From Lachnospiraceae bacterium (lineage in GTDB: Bacteria; Bacillota; Clostridia; Lachnospirales; Lachnospiraceae): 56,677 bases of DNA. The translations under genes and the position numbers were made by a program. Under the pieces are notes generated by a model, which was not told the origin of the DNA, ran no database searches, and saw only the letters and a list, made by a program, of their open reading frames with translations. Shown in pieces: positions 35,859 to 44,355 of the stretch (its first letter is position 1; each line of letters begins with the position of its first letter). The stretch lies in contig JAGKTY010000015.1 of assembly GCA_021153185.1 (NCBI GenBank), positions 1 through 56,677 on the forward strand. The letters run 5' to 3'.

Positions 35859-37142
35859 ATGAACGAACAAATCTATAAACAACTTGGAATAGAGGAAGAT
35901 GTGTATCGGTTCTGTGAACAGATATGTGAAGCCTTAGCGCCGCGTTTTGCTGAAATTGACAAAAGAGCGGAATACAATCAGCTAAAGGTAATCAAAGCAA
36001 TGCAGGATGCAAAGGTGAGTGAAGCGTGCCTGCTTGGAACGACGGGATACGGCTATAACGACCTTGGCAGAGATACATTGGAAGCAGTGTATGCGAATTT
36101 GTTTCATACAGAAGATGCACTTGTCAGACCACAGATTACATGCGGAACACATGCGCTTGCGCTTGCGCTGATGTCAAATTTAAGACCCGGTGATGAACTC
36201 CTTAGTCCTGTTGGAAAGCCATACGACACATTAGAGGAAGTCATAGGAATCAGACCGTCAAAGGGCTCGTTAAAGGAATATGGGATTACTTATGCACAGG
36301 TCGATTTACTGCCGGATGGGGAATTTGATTTTGACGGAATTAAGCAGGCAATCAATGAACACACTAAGCTTGTGACGATTCAGCGTTCCAAAGGGTATGA
36401 ACCACGAAAGACATTGTCTGTTGAGCGGATTGGTCAATTGATTTCGTTTATCAAAAGCATTAAGCCTGACGTGATTTGCATGGTGGATAACTGTTACGGT
36501 GAATTTGTGCAGACAATTGAACCTACGGATGTCGGTGCCGATATGGTGGTTGGTTCCCTCATCAAAAATCCGGGTGGCGGTCTTGCACCGATCGGCGGCT
36601 ATATTGCCGGCAAAAAAGACTGTATTGAAAATGCCGCGTATCGCCTGACTAGTCCGGGACTCGGAAAGGAGGTCGGTGCTTCTCTCGGTGTCAGCCAAAG
36701 CTTTTATCAGGGACTGTTTTTGGCACCAACAGTGACGGCAAGTGCGCTAAAGGGCGCTATTTTTGCAGCAAATTTATATGAAAAGCTTGGATTTACCGTG
36801 GTGCCGGATGCTAAAGAAGAACGGTTTGACATTATCCAGGCAATTACCTTTGGAAAGCCGGAATGCATTTTGGCGTTCTGCAAGGGCGTGCAGGGGGCAG
36901 CACCGGTTGATTCCTTTGTGACACCGGAGCCATGGGATATGCCGGGGTATGATGCACAGGTCATTATGGCGGCAGGTGCATTTGTGTCAGGCTCCTCAAT
37001 CGAGCTGAGTGCTGACGGGCCGATGAAACCGCCGTATGCAGTTTATTTCCAGGGAGGACTCACATGGCCGCATGCAAAATTCGGCATTATGAATACCCTT
37101 CAGGAAATGAAGAATGCCGGTATTGTGACACAGTTCCCGTAA
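35859..37142 (+). CDS. YnbB-like PLP enzyme (methionine gamma-lyase / aluminium-resistance family)
   Basis: This 427-residue fold type I PLP protein is of the type labelled methionine gamma-lyase family or aluminium resistance protein. The PLP lysine is probably K236 in GSLIKNPGGGLAPIGGYIAG, and TTGYGYNDLGRDTLE near residues 53-67 is a hallmark. It is not a close relative of the MetY-type enzyme at 220-1500. Bacillus ynbB sits in the same miaA neighbourhood, which supports the assignment. The true reaction is not established for this subgroup. AAAGGAG precedes ATG 35859. A roughly 135-base gap with a possible promoter follows. Confidence 0.85.
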   Translation: MNEQIYKQLGIEEDVYRFCEQICEALAPRFAEIDKRAEYNQLKVIKAMQDAKVSEACLLGTTGYGYNDLGRDTLEAVYANLFHTEDALVRPQITCGTHALALALMSNLRPGDELLSPVGKPYDTLEEVIGIRPSKGSLKEYGITYAQVDLLPDGEFDFDGIKQAINEHTKLVTIQRSKGYEPRKTLSVERIGQLISFIKSIKPDVICMVDNCYGEFVQTIEPTDVGADMVVGSLIKNPGGGLAPIGGYIAGKKDCIENAAYRLTSPGLGKEVGASLGVSQSFYQGLFLAPTVTASALKGAIFAANLYEKLGFTVVPDAKEERFDIIQAITFGKPECILAFCKGVQGAAPVDSFVTPEPWDMPGYDAQVIMAAGAFVSGSSIELSADGPMKPPYAVYFQGGLTWPHAKFGIMNTLQEMKNAGIVTQFP

Positions 37143-37143
37143 T

Positions 37144-37223
37144 TGTGCAATGAATTTTGGAAAAGCATGTCTCATAGAATAGATTTGTGTCCAAAAAACA
37201 ATTCAAATTTCATGTGCAATGAA
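37144..37223 (+). repeat. Pair of 11-bp direct repeats, TGTGCAATGAA
   Basis: Exact copies at 37144-37154 and 37213-37223, 69 bases start to start, in the gap between the YnbB-like gene and the DUF4321 gene. The second copy lies just upstream of a possible extended -10. This could be a regulator site or chance. Confidence 0.4.
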
Positions 37224-37233
37224 AGAGGGTTTA

Positions 37234-37242
37234 TGATACTAT
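37234..37242 (+). promoter_or_regulatory. Possible extended -10 promoter before the DUF4321 gene
   Basis: TGATACTAT (37234-37242) fits the extended -10 form TGnTAnnnT. No convincing -35 is visible about 17 bases upstream (TGTGCA, 37213-37218). It would begin transcription about 30 bases before the small-protein start. Confidence 0.35.
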
Positions 37243-37279
37243 AGTAATGTTCTTACAAAAGAAATGTTTGGAGGAATAC

Positions 37280-37519
37280 ATGAAAGGAAAAAACAATTGG
37301 GCCTGCTTCTTAATGATTCTGGCAGGAATTGTAATCGGTGGATTTATCGGTTCGTTATTTCCGAATACCTTTTTAAACTATGGCAATGCGTTTGGACTTA
37401 GTTCACCTGTTGTCCTGGATTTGGGAATTCTCGTATTGACGTTTGGTCTTTCCATCAAAATTACGATTGGAAGTATTTTAGGAATCATAATTGGCATCAT
37501 CATTTATCGTTTTTTGTGA
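37280..37519 (+). CDS. DUF4321 small membrane protein
   Basis: The protein has 79 residues and two hydrophobic helices: about 8-28, with GIVIGGFIGSLFP, and about 50-76, glycine and isoleucine rich. This matches the DUF4321 family, small Clostridial membrane proteins commonly encoded near maf/radC/mreB. The function is unknown. ATG 37280 follows TTTGGAGG; the longer frame from 37247 lacks a ribosome site. Its position at the head of the rod-shape gene run makes an envelope role plausible, but nothing in the sequence proves it. Confidence 0.8.
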   Translation: MKGKNNWACFLMILAGIVIGGFIGSLFPNTFLNYGNAFGLSSPVVLDLGILVLTFGLSIKITIGSILGIIIGIIIYRFL

Positions 37520-37590
37520 TGATTTTCAAATGGTGTTCTAAAAATGGTTTGTGATAAGCGTTCTGCACTGGAGAGAGAACAGGAGACTTA

Positions 37591-38283
37591 TTGAAAACAA
37601 ACAACAATGAACAGGCGGCTTTGAAACCATATGAAAAATATATGATTTACGGGCCGGAGGCTTTATCTGACCGGGAACTTTTGGCTTTGATTATCCGCAG
37701 TGGCACAAAAGGCAGAAATGCACTTTTGATTGCCGAGGACGTGCTCGAAAAATGCGGCCCGGGCAGGGGACTTGCAGGACTGCATCATATGGATATCAGT
37801 GAGCTGAAGGAAATTCCGGGCATTGGTGAAGTCAAAGCAGTCAAATTAAAATGTATCGGCGAACTGTCAAATCGCATTGCAAGGCAAAAAAATACGTTTG
37901 CCTATACCTTTACCAAGCCGGAGCAAATTGCTTCTTACTACATGGAGCAGCTTAGGCACTTGGAAGTCGAAGAATGCCATGCACTTTTTCTGGATGCAAA
38001 ATGTCATCTGCTATGTGATAAAGTATTATCGCGTGGTACAATTCAGACAACGCTTTTACCGAGACGGGAATTATTTTTACATGCGCTTCGGGCAAATGCG
38101 ACACAACTGATTTTAGTCCACAATCATCCGAGCGGCGATCCTACGCCGAGTCAGGAGGATATTATGGCCACAAATTATATTTTTGAAGCGGCAACGCTTA
38201 TGGAAATCACATTTTTGGACCATATTATTATTGGGGATCAAAAATACATAAGCTTAAAGGAAATGGGTTTATTTAACCATTGA
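37591..38283 (+). CDS. radC: RadC/JAB-family protein
   Basis: The protein has 230 residues. Helix-hairpin-helix DNA-binding segments (DISELKEIPGIGEVKAVKLK) are followed by the JAMM metalloprotease-like domain with H177-N-H179-PSGD183. RadC was once linked to repair, but Bacillus and other RadC proteins show no clear repair phenotype, so the role is open. The start is TTG 37591, with AGGAG upstream and no nearer ATG that keeps the N-terminal KPYEKYMIYGPEALSD. It precedes mreB by 12 bases, the conserved maf-radC-mreB order; maf itself is not in this window. Confidence 0.93.
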   Translation: MKTNNNEQAALKPYEKYMIYGPEALSDRELLALIIRSGTKGRNALLIAEDVLEKCGPGRGLAGLHHMDISELKEIPGIGEVKAVKLKCIGELSNRIARQKNTFAYTFTKPEQIASYYMEQLRHLEVEECHALFLDAKCHLLCDKVLSRGTIQTTLLPRRELFLHALRANATQLILVHNHPSGDPTPSQEDIMATNYIFEAATLMEITFLDHIIIGDQKYISLKEMGLFNH

Positions 38284-38295
38284 AAGGAGACAGCT

Positions 38296-39315
38296 ATGGC
38301 TTTTAGCGGAGCATACGGTATTGATTTGGGATCAAGCAATATCAAAATTTTTACAAAAGGGAATGACAGTATTTTTTGCGAAAAAAATATGATTGCAATT
38401 CAAAATAAAAATGAATTGTTTGCATACGGTGACGATGCATTTGAAATGTATGAAAAAGCACCGGGAAATATTAGTATTACGTATCCACTTTCAAGTGGTG
38501 TCATTGCAGACATCAAAAACATGCAGATGCTTGTGCGTAATTTTATTACAGACTTAAACAATGGCACCATTAAAGCTGCCGATTATTATATTGCCGTGCC
38601 GACTGATGTGACAGAGGTAGAAAAACGTGCATTTTATGATTTGATTAAAAAGTCGAATGTCAAGGCCAAAAAGGTTATGGTTGTGGAAAAAGCTATTGCA
38701 GATGGTCTTGGACTTGACATCGATGTCAAGAATTCCCAGGGTGTTTTGGTTGTTGATGTCGGCTATGAGACGACGGAAATCAGCATTCTTTCGCTCGGAG
38801 GAATTGTTGTCAGCAAGCTAATCAAGGTTGGTGGAAAGAAGTTTGATGAGAGCATCCGCGAGGCAATCCGCCGCGAATACAACTTGTTAATTGGCGCCAA
38901 AACAGCAGAACAGGTCAAGATGTCAATTGGTGAGCTTGTTGCGTCTGGGGAAGACTGCATCGTCTATGGACGTGATATCGTAACCGGACTTCCGGTAGAA
39001 CGCGGCATTCCGACAAATCTGGCACTTTCATGTATGCAGGAAGATTTTAACTCTATTATTGATTATGTAAAAATCATTTTGGAGAGAACGCCACCGGAGC
39101 TTGCAGCAGATGTTTATCGAAAAGGGCTTTATTTGACAGGTGGTGCCAGTCAGGTACATTCCTTTGCAGAGCTGTTAAGCAATGGGACAGGCCTTAAGGT
39201 CAACAAGGCAACAAGACCAATCGAGAGTGTTGCACTTGGAATCGGCCGGATTATTCAGGATGATAATTATAAATCGGTTGCTTATTCAATTGAGGGCATA
39301 AACGGAGGAAATTAG
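38296..39315 (+). CDS. mreB: Divergent MreB-like rod-shape actin
   Basis: The protein has 339 residues with the actin/Hsp70 ATPase fold. The phosphate-1 motif is GIDLGSSNIKIF, the phosphate-2 region LVVDVGYETTEISI, and the adenosine region LTGGASQVHSF. It polymerises under the membrane and guides PBP2/RodA wall synthesis. It differs from typical MreB: the usual EEPMAAAIG segment reads VVEKAIADGLG, and the N-terminal nucleotide strand is altered. Position directly before mreC-mreD supports the MreB role. AAAGGAG precedes ATG 38296. Whether a second, canonical MreB or Mbl exists elsewhere cannot be seen here. Confidence 0.9.
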   Translation: MAFSGAYGIDLGSSNIKIFTKGNDSIFCEKNMIAIQNKNELFAYGDDAFEMYEKAPGNISITYPLSSGVIADIKNMQMLVRNFITDLNNGTIKAADYYIAVPTDVTEVEKRAFYDLIKKSNVKAKKVMVVEKAIADGLGLDIDVKNSQGVLVVDVGYETTEISILSLGGIVVSKLIKVGGKKFDESIREAIRREYNLLIGAKTAEQVKMSIGELVASGEDCIVYGRDIVTGLPVERGIPTNLALSCMQEDFNSIIDYVKIILERTPPELAADVYRKGLYLTGGASQVHSFAELLSNGTGLKVNKATRPIESVALGIGRIIQDDNYKSVAYSIEGINGGN

Positions 39316-39319
39316 GCAC

Positions 39320-40213
39320 TTGAGAAAGCAGAGAATGATGGGAAGCCACGGGGGCATGCCACAATTGCCAAGTAAATATTTGTTGTTGATTCTAACTGCT
39401 GTTTGTGTCATTTTAATGGCAATTACGTTCTTTACCGATTTTGCGATGACGCCTCTTTCCAATGTGTTCGGGTTTGCGATTGTCCCATTCGAGAAAGGTG
39501 TGAGCCGTATTGGAAGCAGTATGTCAAACAAAGCGGAGGAACTGACCGAAATCAAAGAACTGCTTGCTGAAAACGAACAGCTTCGGCAGCGCATTGATGC
39601 GTTAACGATTGAAAACAATACACTACAGCAGGAAAAGTATGAGCTCAACAAGCTGCGAGAATTATACAAACTGGACGAGCAGTATAGTGATTTCAAAAAA
39701 ATCGGTGCACGTGTCATTTCCAAAAATCCGGGAAACTGGTTTGGTTCATTTGTAATTGACAAAGGAAAAAAAGATGGCATTTGTGTGGATATGAATGTTA
39801 TGGCCGGCAGTGGTCTTGTTGGAAGAGTAACAGAAGTTGGAAACAACTGGTCAAAGGTCATTTCCATTATTGATGACAACAGCAATGTCAGTGGTATGGT
39901 TTTGTCTACGACAGACAGACTCATCGTATCAGGAAGTCTTGAAACGATGAACAACAAAGGCACGGTACAGTTTTCACAGCTTGTGATTTCGCCGGATGCC
40001 GAGGCAATTGCGGGAGATAAAATTGTTACAAGTTATATCAGTGATAAATATTTGCCGGGCATATTAATTGGTTACATAAACGAAATTGCACCCGATGCCA
40101 ATAATCTGACATATTCCGGAACAATCACACCTGCAGCTGATTTTGCACATCTCGAGGAAGTGCTTGTCGTACTGGAGCAAAAGAAACAGATTGCGGATGA
40201 AGAAGAGGAGTAA
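39320..40213 (+). CDS. mreC: Rod-shape protein MreC
   Basis: The protein has 297 residues. A short basic N-terminus leads into one membrane helix (about 20-40), then a coiled coil at about 70-120 (EIKELLAENEQLRQRIDAL). The two-lobed beta domain contains GARVISKNPGNWFGSFVIDKG and ends in an acidic tail. MreC links MreB to PBP2 and RodA outside the membrane. The start is TTG 39320, 4 bases after mreB, with GGAGG somewhat far upstream (about 11 bases); ATG 39335 or 39338 are alternatives. Confidence 0.94.
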   Translation: MRKQRMMGSHGGMPQLPSKYLLLILTAVCVILMAITFFTDFAMTPLSNVFGFAIVPFEKGVSRIGSSMSNKAEELTEIKELLAENEQLRQRIDALTIENNTLQQEKYELNKLRELYKLDEQYSDFKKIGARVISKNPGNWFGSFVIDKGKKDGICVDMNVMAGSGLVGRVTEVGNNWSKVISIIDDNSNVSGMVLSTTDRLIVSGSLETMNNKGTVQFSQLVISPDAEAIAGDKIVTSYISDKYLPGILIGYINEIAPDANNLTYSGTITPAADFAHLEEVLVVLEQKKQIADEEEE

Positions 40214-40221
40214 AACGTCCA

Positions 40222-40743
40222 ATGCGTTTTCGTACGATTTTATTTATTTGCATATCAGTATTTTTCAGCTTTATATTGCAGACCACATTATTCAAAGTGT
40301 TAGCCTTTGGAGGAATCAGTCCCAATCTGCTTCTTTTGATTGTTGCACTCTTTGGATTAATGTTTGGACGTAAGGTTGGACTTATGACCGGTTTTTTTGC
40401 CGGTTTATTTATAGATATGTTTTTTGGTTCAAGTTTATGCTTTTATGCACTCATTTATATGTATATTGGATATATGAATGGATTTTTCCATCGTCTATTC
40501 TTCAATGATGACATTAAGCTGCCAATCGCACTCATTGCCATGAGCGATTTGGTATATTGTCTGGTTATTTATATTTTAACATTTTTACTTCGGGGACGAT
40601 TTCATTTTGGGCATTATTTCTTACATATTATTTTGCCTGAAATCGCATATACCGTTATATTGTCACTCTTTTTATGTCCATTTTTGATTTGGGCAGGTAA
40701 CCGGCTTAATCAGAAACCAAAAGGGAGTTTAAACATTGATTAG
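40222..40743 (+). CDS. mreD: Rod-shape protein MreD
   Basis: This 173-residue membrane protein has about five hydrophobic helices and the MreD-like pattern GISPNLLLLIVALFGLMFGR followed by GLFIDMFFGS. It partners MreC in the elongasome. It starts 8 bases after mreC and overlaps the PBP2 start by 8 bases, so the whole run is translationally coupled. Confidence 0.92.
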   Translation: MRFRTILFICISVFFSFILQTTLFKVLAFGGISPNLLLLIVALFGLMFGRKVGLMTGFFAGLFIDMFFGSSLCFYALIYMYIGYMNGFFHRLFFNDDIKLPIALIAMSDLVYCLVIYILTFLLRGRFHFGHYFLHIILPEIAYTVILSLFLCPFLIWAGNRLNQKPKGSLNID

Positions 40744-43597
40744 AGGAATTCGAGATTGGTTTATCAATTTAATAACGTCACGAATTTTCATATTGTTTGT
40801 GGTAACAATTATGCTGGGCAGCATTCTCATTTACCGTGTGTTTCAGTTGCAGATCGTAAATGGTGCTGAGTATTTGGATAATTTCACACTCAAAATTGAA
40901 AAAGAGCGTTCGATTAAATCAACACGCGGAGAAATATACGACCGGAACGGGGAACTGCTTGCATACAATGAGCTTGCTTATTCCGTTATGATAGAAGATG
41001 TTTATGAATCCGGAGCTGAGAAGAACAAACAGATCAATGAGACGATTTACAAACTAATTCATTATATTGAAGGAAACGGCGATAAGCTTGTCAATGATTT
41101 TGACATCATTGTGGATGATAACGGAGAGTATGCATTCACCGTACAGGGCACGGCACTCAAGCGTTTCCTTGCTGATGTTTACGGCATTGCCCGCATAGAA
41201 AAGCTGGATTACCGCATGGAGACATCTACTGCGGAAGATGTTATTAATTATCTGGCAGGCCGCAAAAAATTTGAGATTGGCGCATACGAAAATCCGGATG
41301 ATAAGGACAGCTTTGTCGTTGGAAAAGGTTATACCAAAGAAGAAGTTGTCAAAATGGTTACAGTTCGCTATAACATGAGTCTGAACAGCTTCCAAAAATA
41401 TATTGCGACAACGGTTGCAACAGAGGTGAGCGATGAAACGGTTGCGGTTGTTATGGAAAATGAAAACGAACTGCTTGGTGTATCCATTGCAGAAGATACA
41501 ATCCGCAAATATGTTGACAGCAAGTATTTTTCTCATGTAATCGGTTATACCGGTAAAATTTCAACCGATGAATACAATGAATTGTCCAAGCAGGACGACA
41601 GCTATTCCCAAAATGATATTATCGGTAAAGCCGGAATAGAACAATATATGGAAATGCAGCTGCAAGGAAAAAAAGGCTCGGAAACAGTCTTTGTAGATAA
41701 CCTTGGAAAAGTCATTGAGATTAGCAACCGCAAAGAGCCGGTTGCCGGAAATGATTTGTATCTGACGATTGATAAAGAGCTACAAAAAGCTGTTTATAAC
41801 ATTCTGGAACAAAAAATTGCAGGTATTTTGGTATCGAAAATCCAAAATGTCAAGGAGTTTAATGCGGCCGAAAACACGTCTGCGAGCAACATTATTATTC
41901 CAATATACGATGTATATTTTGCACTGATTAATAATAACGTCATTGATATCAGTCATTTTGCCAAAAAGAATGCAAAAGAGACTGAAAAAGCAGTACAGGC
42001 ATCGTTTGAAGCAAGACAAAATCATGTGTTTGAGACGCTTCGTAGCCAGCTGACACAGTCTCCGTTTGCATATAAAGATTTGAGCACGGAATATCAGCTT
42101 TACAGTCTGGCAATTATTTCTGCGCTGACAGATAATGATATTTTAAAAGCATCGGAAATTGACAAGGATGACGAAACATATCTTGCATGGAAAAATGAAA
42201 CCATTTCATTAAAGGAGTATTTGACGTATTGTATCAGTCAGAACTGGATTGATGTTTCGGCGCTTGAACTTGAGAGTCAATATTCGGATTCGGATACTGT
42301 TTATGAAGCTTTGCTTGAATATTTGGAAAAAACGCTAAGGGACAGCACTTCGTTTTCAAAGAAAATTTATAAATATATGATTAAAGATGATTTGCTTACA
42401 GGCAGACAGATTTGTATGCTGCTTTTTGAACAGCAAATCATTGACGGTACAGATGAGCAGCGCCAAGGCGTCACAAATGGCAGCATCTCACCATACCGTT
42501 TTATGATTGACAGAATTACAGACTTAAGTATTACGCCGTCGCAGCTTGCGCTTGATCCGTGTTCAGGCTCTTGTGTTGTGACAGATACCGCTACCGGAGA
42601 GGTCTTGGCACTCGTTACTTATCCAAGCTACGACAATAACAGATTGGCCAATACCATTGATTCTGATTACTATAAGAGTCTCCAGGAGGATTTGTCAAAT
42701 CCGCAGTGGGATTATGCCCTTCAGCAGACAAGTGCGCCGGGTTCTACATTCAAAATGGTAAGTGCAGCCGCCGGTCTCGAATCGGGTGTAATCAATTTGG
42801 GTGAAAAAATAGATTGTGAAGGTATTTGGGAAACCATTACGCCACAGTCACCGAAATGCTGGATTTATCCAAGCAAGCACGGGGAACTGGATGTTGTCGG
42901 TGCAATTGAAAACTCATGTAACTCCTTCTTTTATGAAACCGGTTACAGACTTGGCAAATCGCTCGGCAACTATGAAAGCGATGAAGGCCTCAAAAAGCTT
43001 TCAGAATATGCAGATATGTTCGGACTCTCGGAAAAGAGCGGAATTGAATTAAATGAAAAGGAACCACATGTTTCTGATTCGGATGCGATACGTTCCGCAA
43101 TCGGACAAGGTACCCATGACTACACAACTGCCGGTCTTGCCAGATATGTTACGACCGTTGCAAATGGCGGTACTTGTTATAATTTAAGTGTGCTTGATAA
43201 ATTGACCGATCCGAACGGAAATCTGATTACAGATTATTCTCCGTCTGTCCGCAATCATGTTGTGCTTGCACAATCTACCTGGAATGCAATTCACAGCGGT
43301 ATGCGCAAAGTGATAGAAGGCAAAAAGTATTATGAAGGTTTGCCGGTTCAGGTAGCGGGAAAGACCGGAACCGCGCAGGAGATTAAGAGCCGTCCGAACC
43401 ATGCATTATTTGTCTGTTATGCGCCTTATGAGGCACCGGAAATTGCTATCGCAACACGTATTGCGTACGGATATGCGTCAGATTATGCAGCGCAGATGAC
43501 ACAGGATGTGATTAAGTATTATTTTGGATTGGAAGAGACAGATAAAATTATCACAGGTAGTGCCACAAGCGGTATGGCAGCTAGTTCAAATGACTAA
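40736..43597 (+). CDS. Class B penicillin-binding protein 2 with large insertion
   Basis: The protein has 953 residues, much longer than usual PBP2 (about 600-700). An N-terminal membrane anchor (about 15-40) leads into the dimerisation domain with STRGEIYDRNGELLAYN, and a long region runs to LTIDKELQ near 342-349. The strand GSCVVTDTATGEVLAL is reached only near 611, leaving about 265 helical, charged residues between. The transpeptidase motifs are intact: STFK (S670 nucleophile), SCN (727-729) and KTGT (K876). It crosslinks lateral-wall peptidoglycan with RodA, encoded downstream. The start is TTG 40736 with AAGGGAG upstream. The insert is described separately under findings. Confidence 0.95.
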   Translation: MIRGIRDWFINLITSRIFILFVVTIMLGSILIYRVFQLQIVNGAEYLDNFTLKIEKERSIKSTRGEIYDRNGELLAYNELAYSVMIEDVYESGAEKNKQINETIYKLIHYIEGNGDKLVNDFDIIVDDNGEYAFTVQGTALKRFLADVYGIARIEKLDYRMETSTAEDVINYLAGRKKFEIGAYENPDDKDSFVVGKGYTKEEVVKMVTVRYNMSLNSFQKYIATTVATEVSDETVAVVMENENELLGVSIAEDTIRKYVDSKYFSHVIGYTGKISTDEYNELSKQDDSYSQNDIIGKAGIEQYMEMQLQGKKGSETVFVDNLGKVIEISNRKEPVAGNDLYLTIDKELQKAVYNILEQKIAGILVSKIQNVKEFNAAENTSASNIIIPIYDVYFALINNNVIDISHFAKKNAKETEKAVQASFEARQNHVFETLRSQLTQSPFAYKDLSTEYQLYSLAIISALTDNDILKASEIDKDDETYLAWKNETISLKEYLTYCISQNWIDVSALELESQYSDSDTVYEALLEYLEKTLRDSTSFSKKIYKYMIKDDLLTGRQICMLLFEQQIIDGTDEQRQGVTNGSISPYRFMIDRITDLSITPSQLALDPCSGSCVVTDTATGEVLALVTYPSYDNNRLANTIDSDYYKSLQEDLSNPQWDYALQQTSAPGSTFKMVSAAAGLESGVINLGEKIDCEGIWETITPQSPKCWIYPSKHGELDVVGAIENSCNSFFYETGYRLGKSLGNYESDEGLKKLSEYADMFGLSEKSGIELNEKEPHVSDSDAIRSAIGQGTHDYTTAGLARYVTTVANGGTCYNLSVLDKLTDPNGNLITDYSPSVRNHVVLAQSTWNAIHSGMRKVIEGKKYYEGLPVQVAGKTGTAQEIKSRPNHALFVCYAPYEAPEIAIATRIAYGYASDYAAQMTQDVIKYYFGLEETDKIITGSATSGMAASSND

Positions 43598-43609
43598 CGA
43601 GGACATAAA

Positions 43610-44302
43610 ATGACAGATCATGTAATTATTAAAAGCTACAAAAACGGTATTAGCATTCAGTTATCTGATCAATTACCTTTTTCAGATATTTTAGAAGAAT
43701 GTTACAATACATTTAATAGTTCCGCTAAATTTTTTGACGGGGCATCTGTTGCACTTGCGATTGAAGGGCGTGAATTATCACAAACAGAAGAGCTTATGCT
43801 TCTTCGTTCCATTCAATCCGCCTGCAATATCAAAATTGTCTGTATTGCAGGAAAAAACGCCGAAACCGAAGAGATTTTAAGCCGTTCATTAAAACAGCTT
43901 GATTTTGAACGTCTCGATATGGATTCCGGTGTGGAACGTGCACAATTTGTCAAAGGCAGCTTAAAGAAAGGTGATTTCTATGAGGCAGAGGAGAGTGTCA
44001 TTGTAATCGGAGATGTCGATACAAACGCTACGATTGTTTCTAAAAAGAATGTCATTGTTCTTGGAACGCTGCTTGGAGAAGTTTATGCCGGAACAGATGG
44101 AAACAGGCATTTTGTTGCCGCACTCGATTTTTGTCCCAAAAAATTGCGGATAGGCGATGCGGCAGATTACAAACGTCCTGCGTTTTCCAGATGGGGCAAA
44201 CGCGTTAGCGTCGGCCCGTTATGTGCCTATCAGATTGGCACGCACATTGAGACAAAAGAACTGAAATTTACCGAAGAACTGCAAGAGACATTATTTGGTT
44301 AA
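43610..44302 (+). CDS. minC: Septum-site inhibitor MinC
   Basis: The protein has 230 residues. The N-terminal domain (about 1-105) would block FtsZ assembly. The C-terminal right-handed beta-helix is marked by VIVIGDVDTNATIVSKKNV and VLGTLLGEVYAG and binds MinD. The length is typical. GAGGAC precedes ATG 43610, 12 bases after the PBP2 gene. A 53-base gap before minD contains no obvious promoter. Confidence 0.94.
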   Translation: MTDHVIIKSYKNGISIQLSDQLPFSDILEECYNTFNSSAKFFDGASVALAIEGRELSQTEELMLLRSIQSACNIKIVCIAGKNAETEEILSRSLKQLDFERLDMDSGVERAQFVKGSLKKGDFYEAEESVIVIGDVDTNATIVSKKNVIVLGTLLGEVYAGTDGNRHFVAALDFCPKKLRIGDAADYKRPAFSRWGKRVSVGPLCAYQIGTHIETKELKFTEELQETLFG

Positions 44303-44355
44303 TCTCTCCTGTAAACAATACCCACGAACAAAACAAAATGGATAAGGAGAATGTT

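Noticed and set aside
39286..39963. A 225-residue open frame on the minus strand over mreC
   Set aside because: It is antisense to a confident MreC gene, Ser/Leu-rich with no motif, and no promoter was seen.
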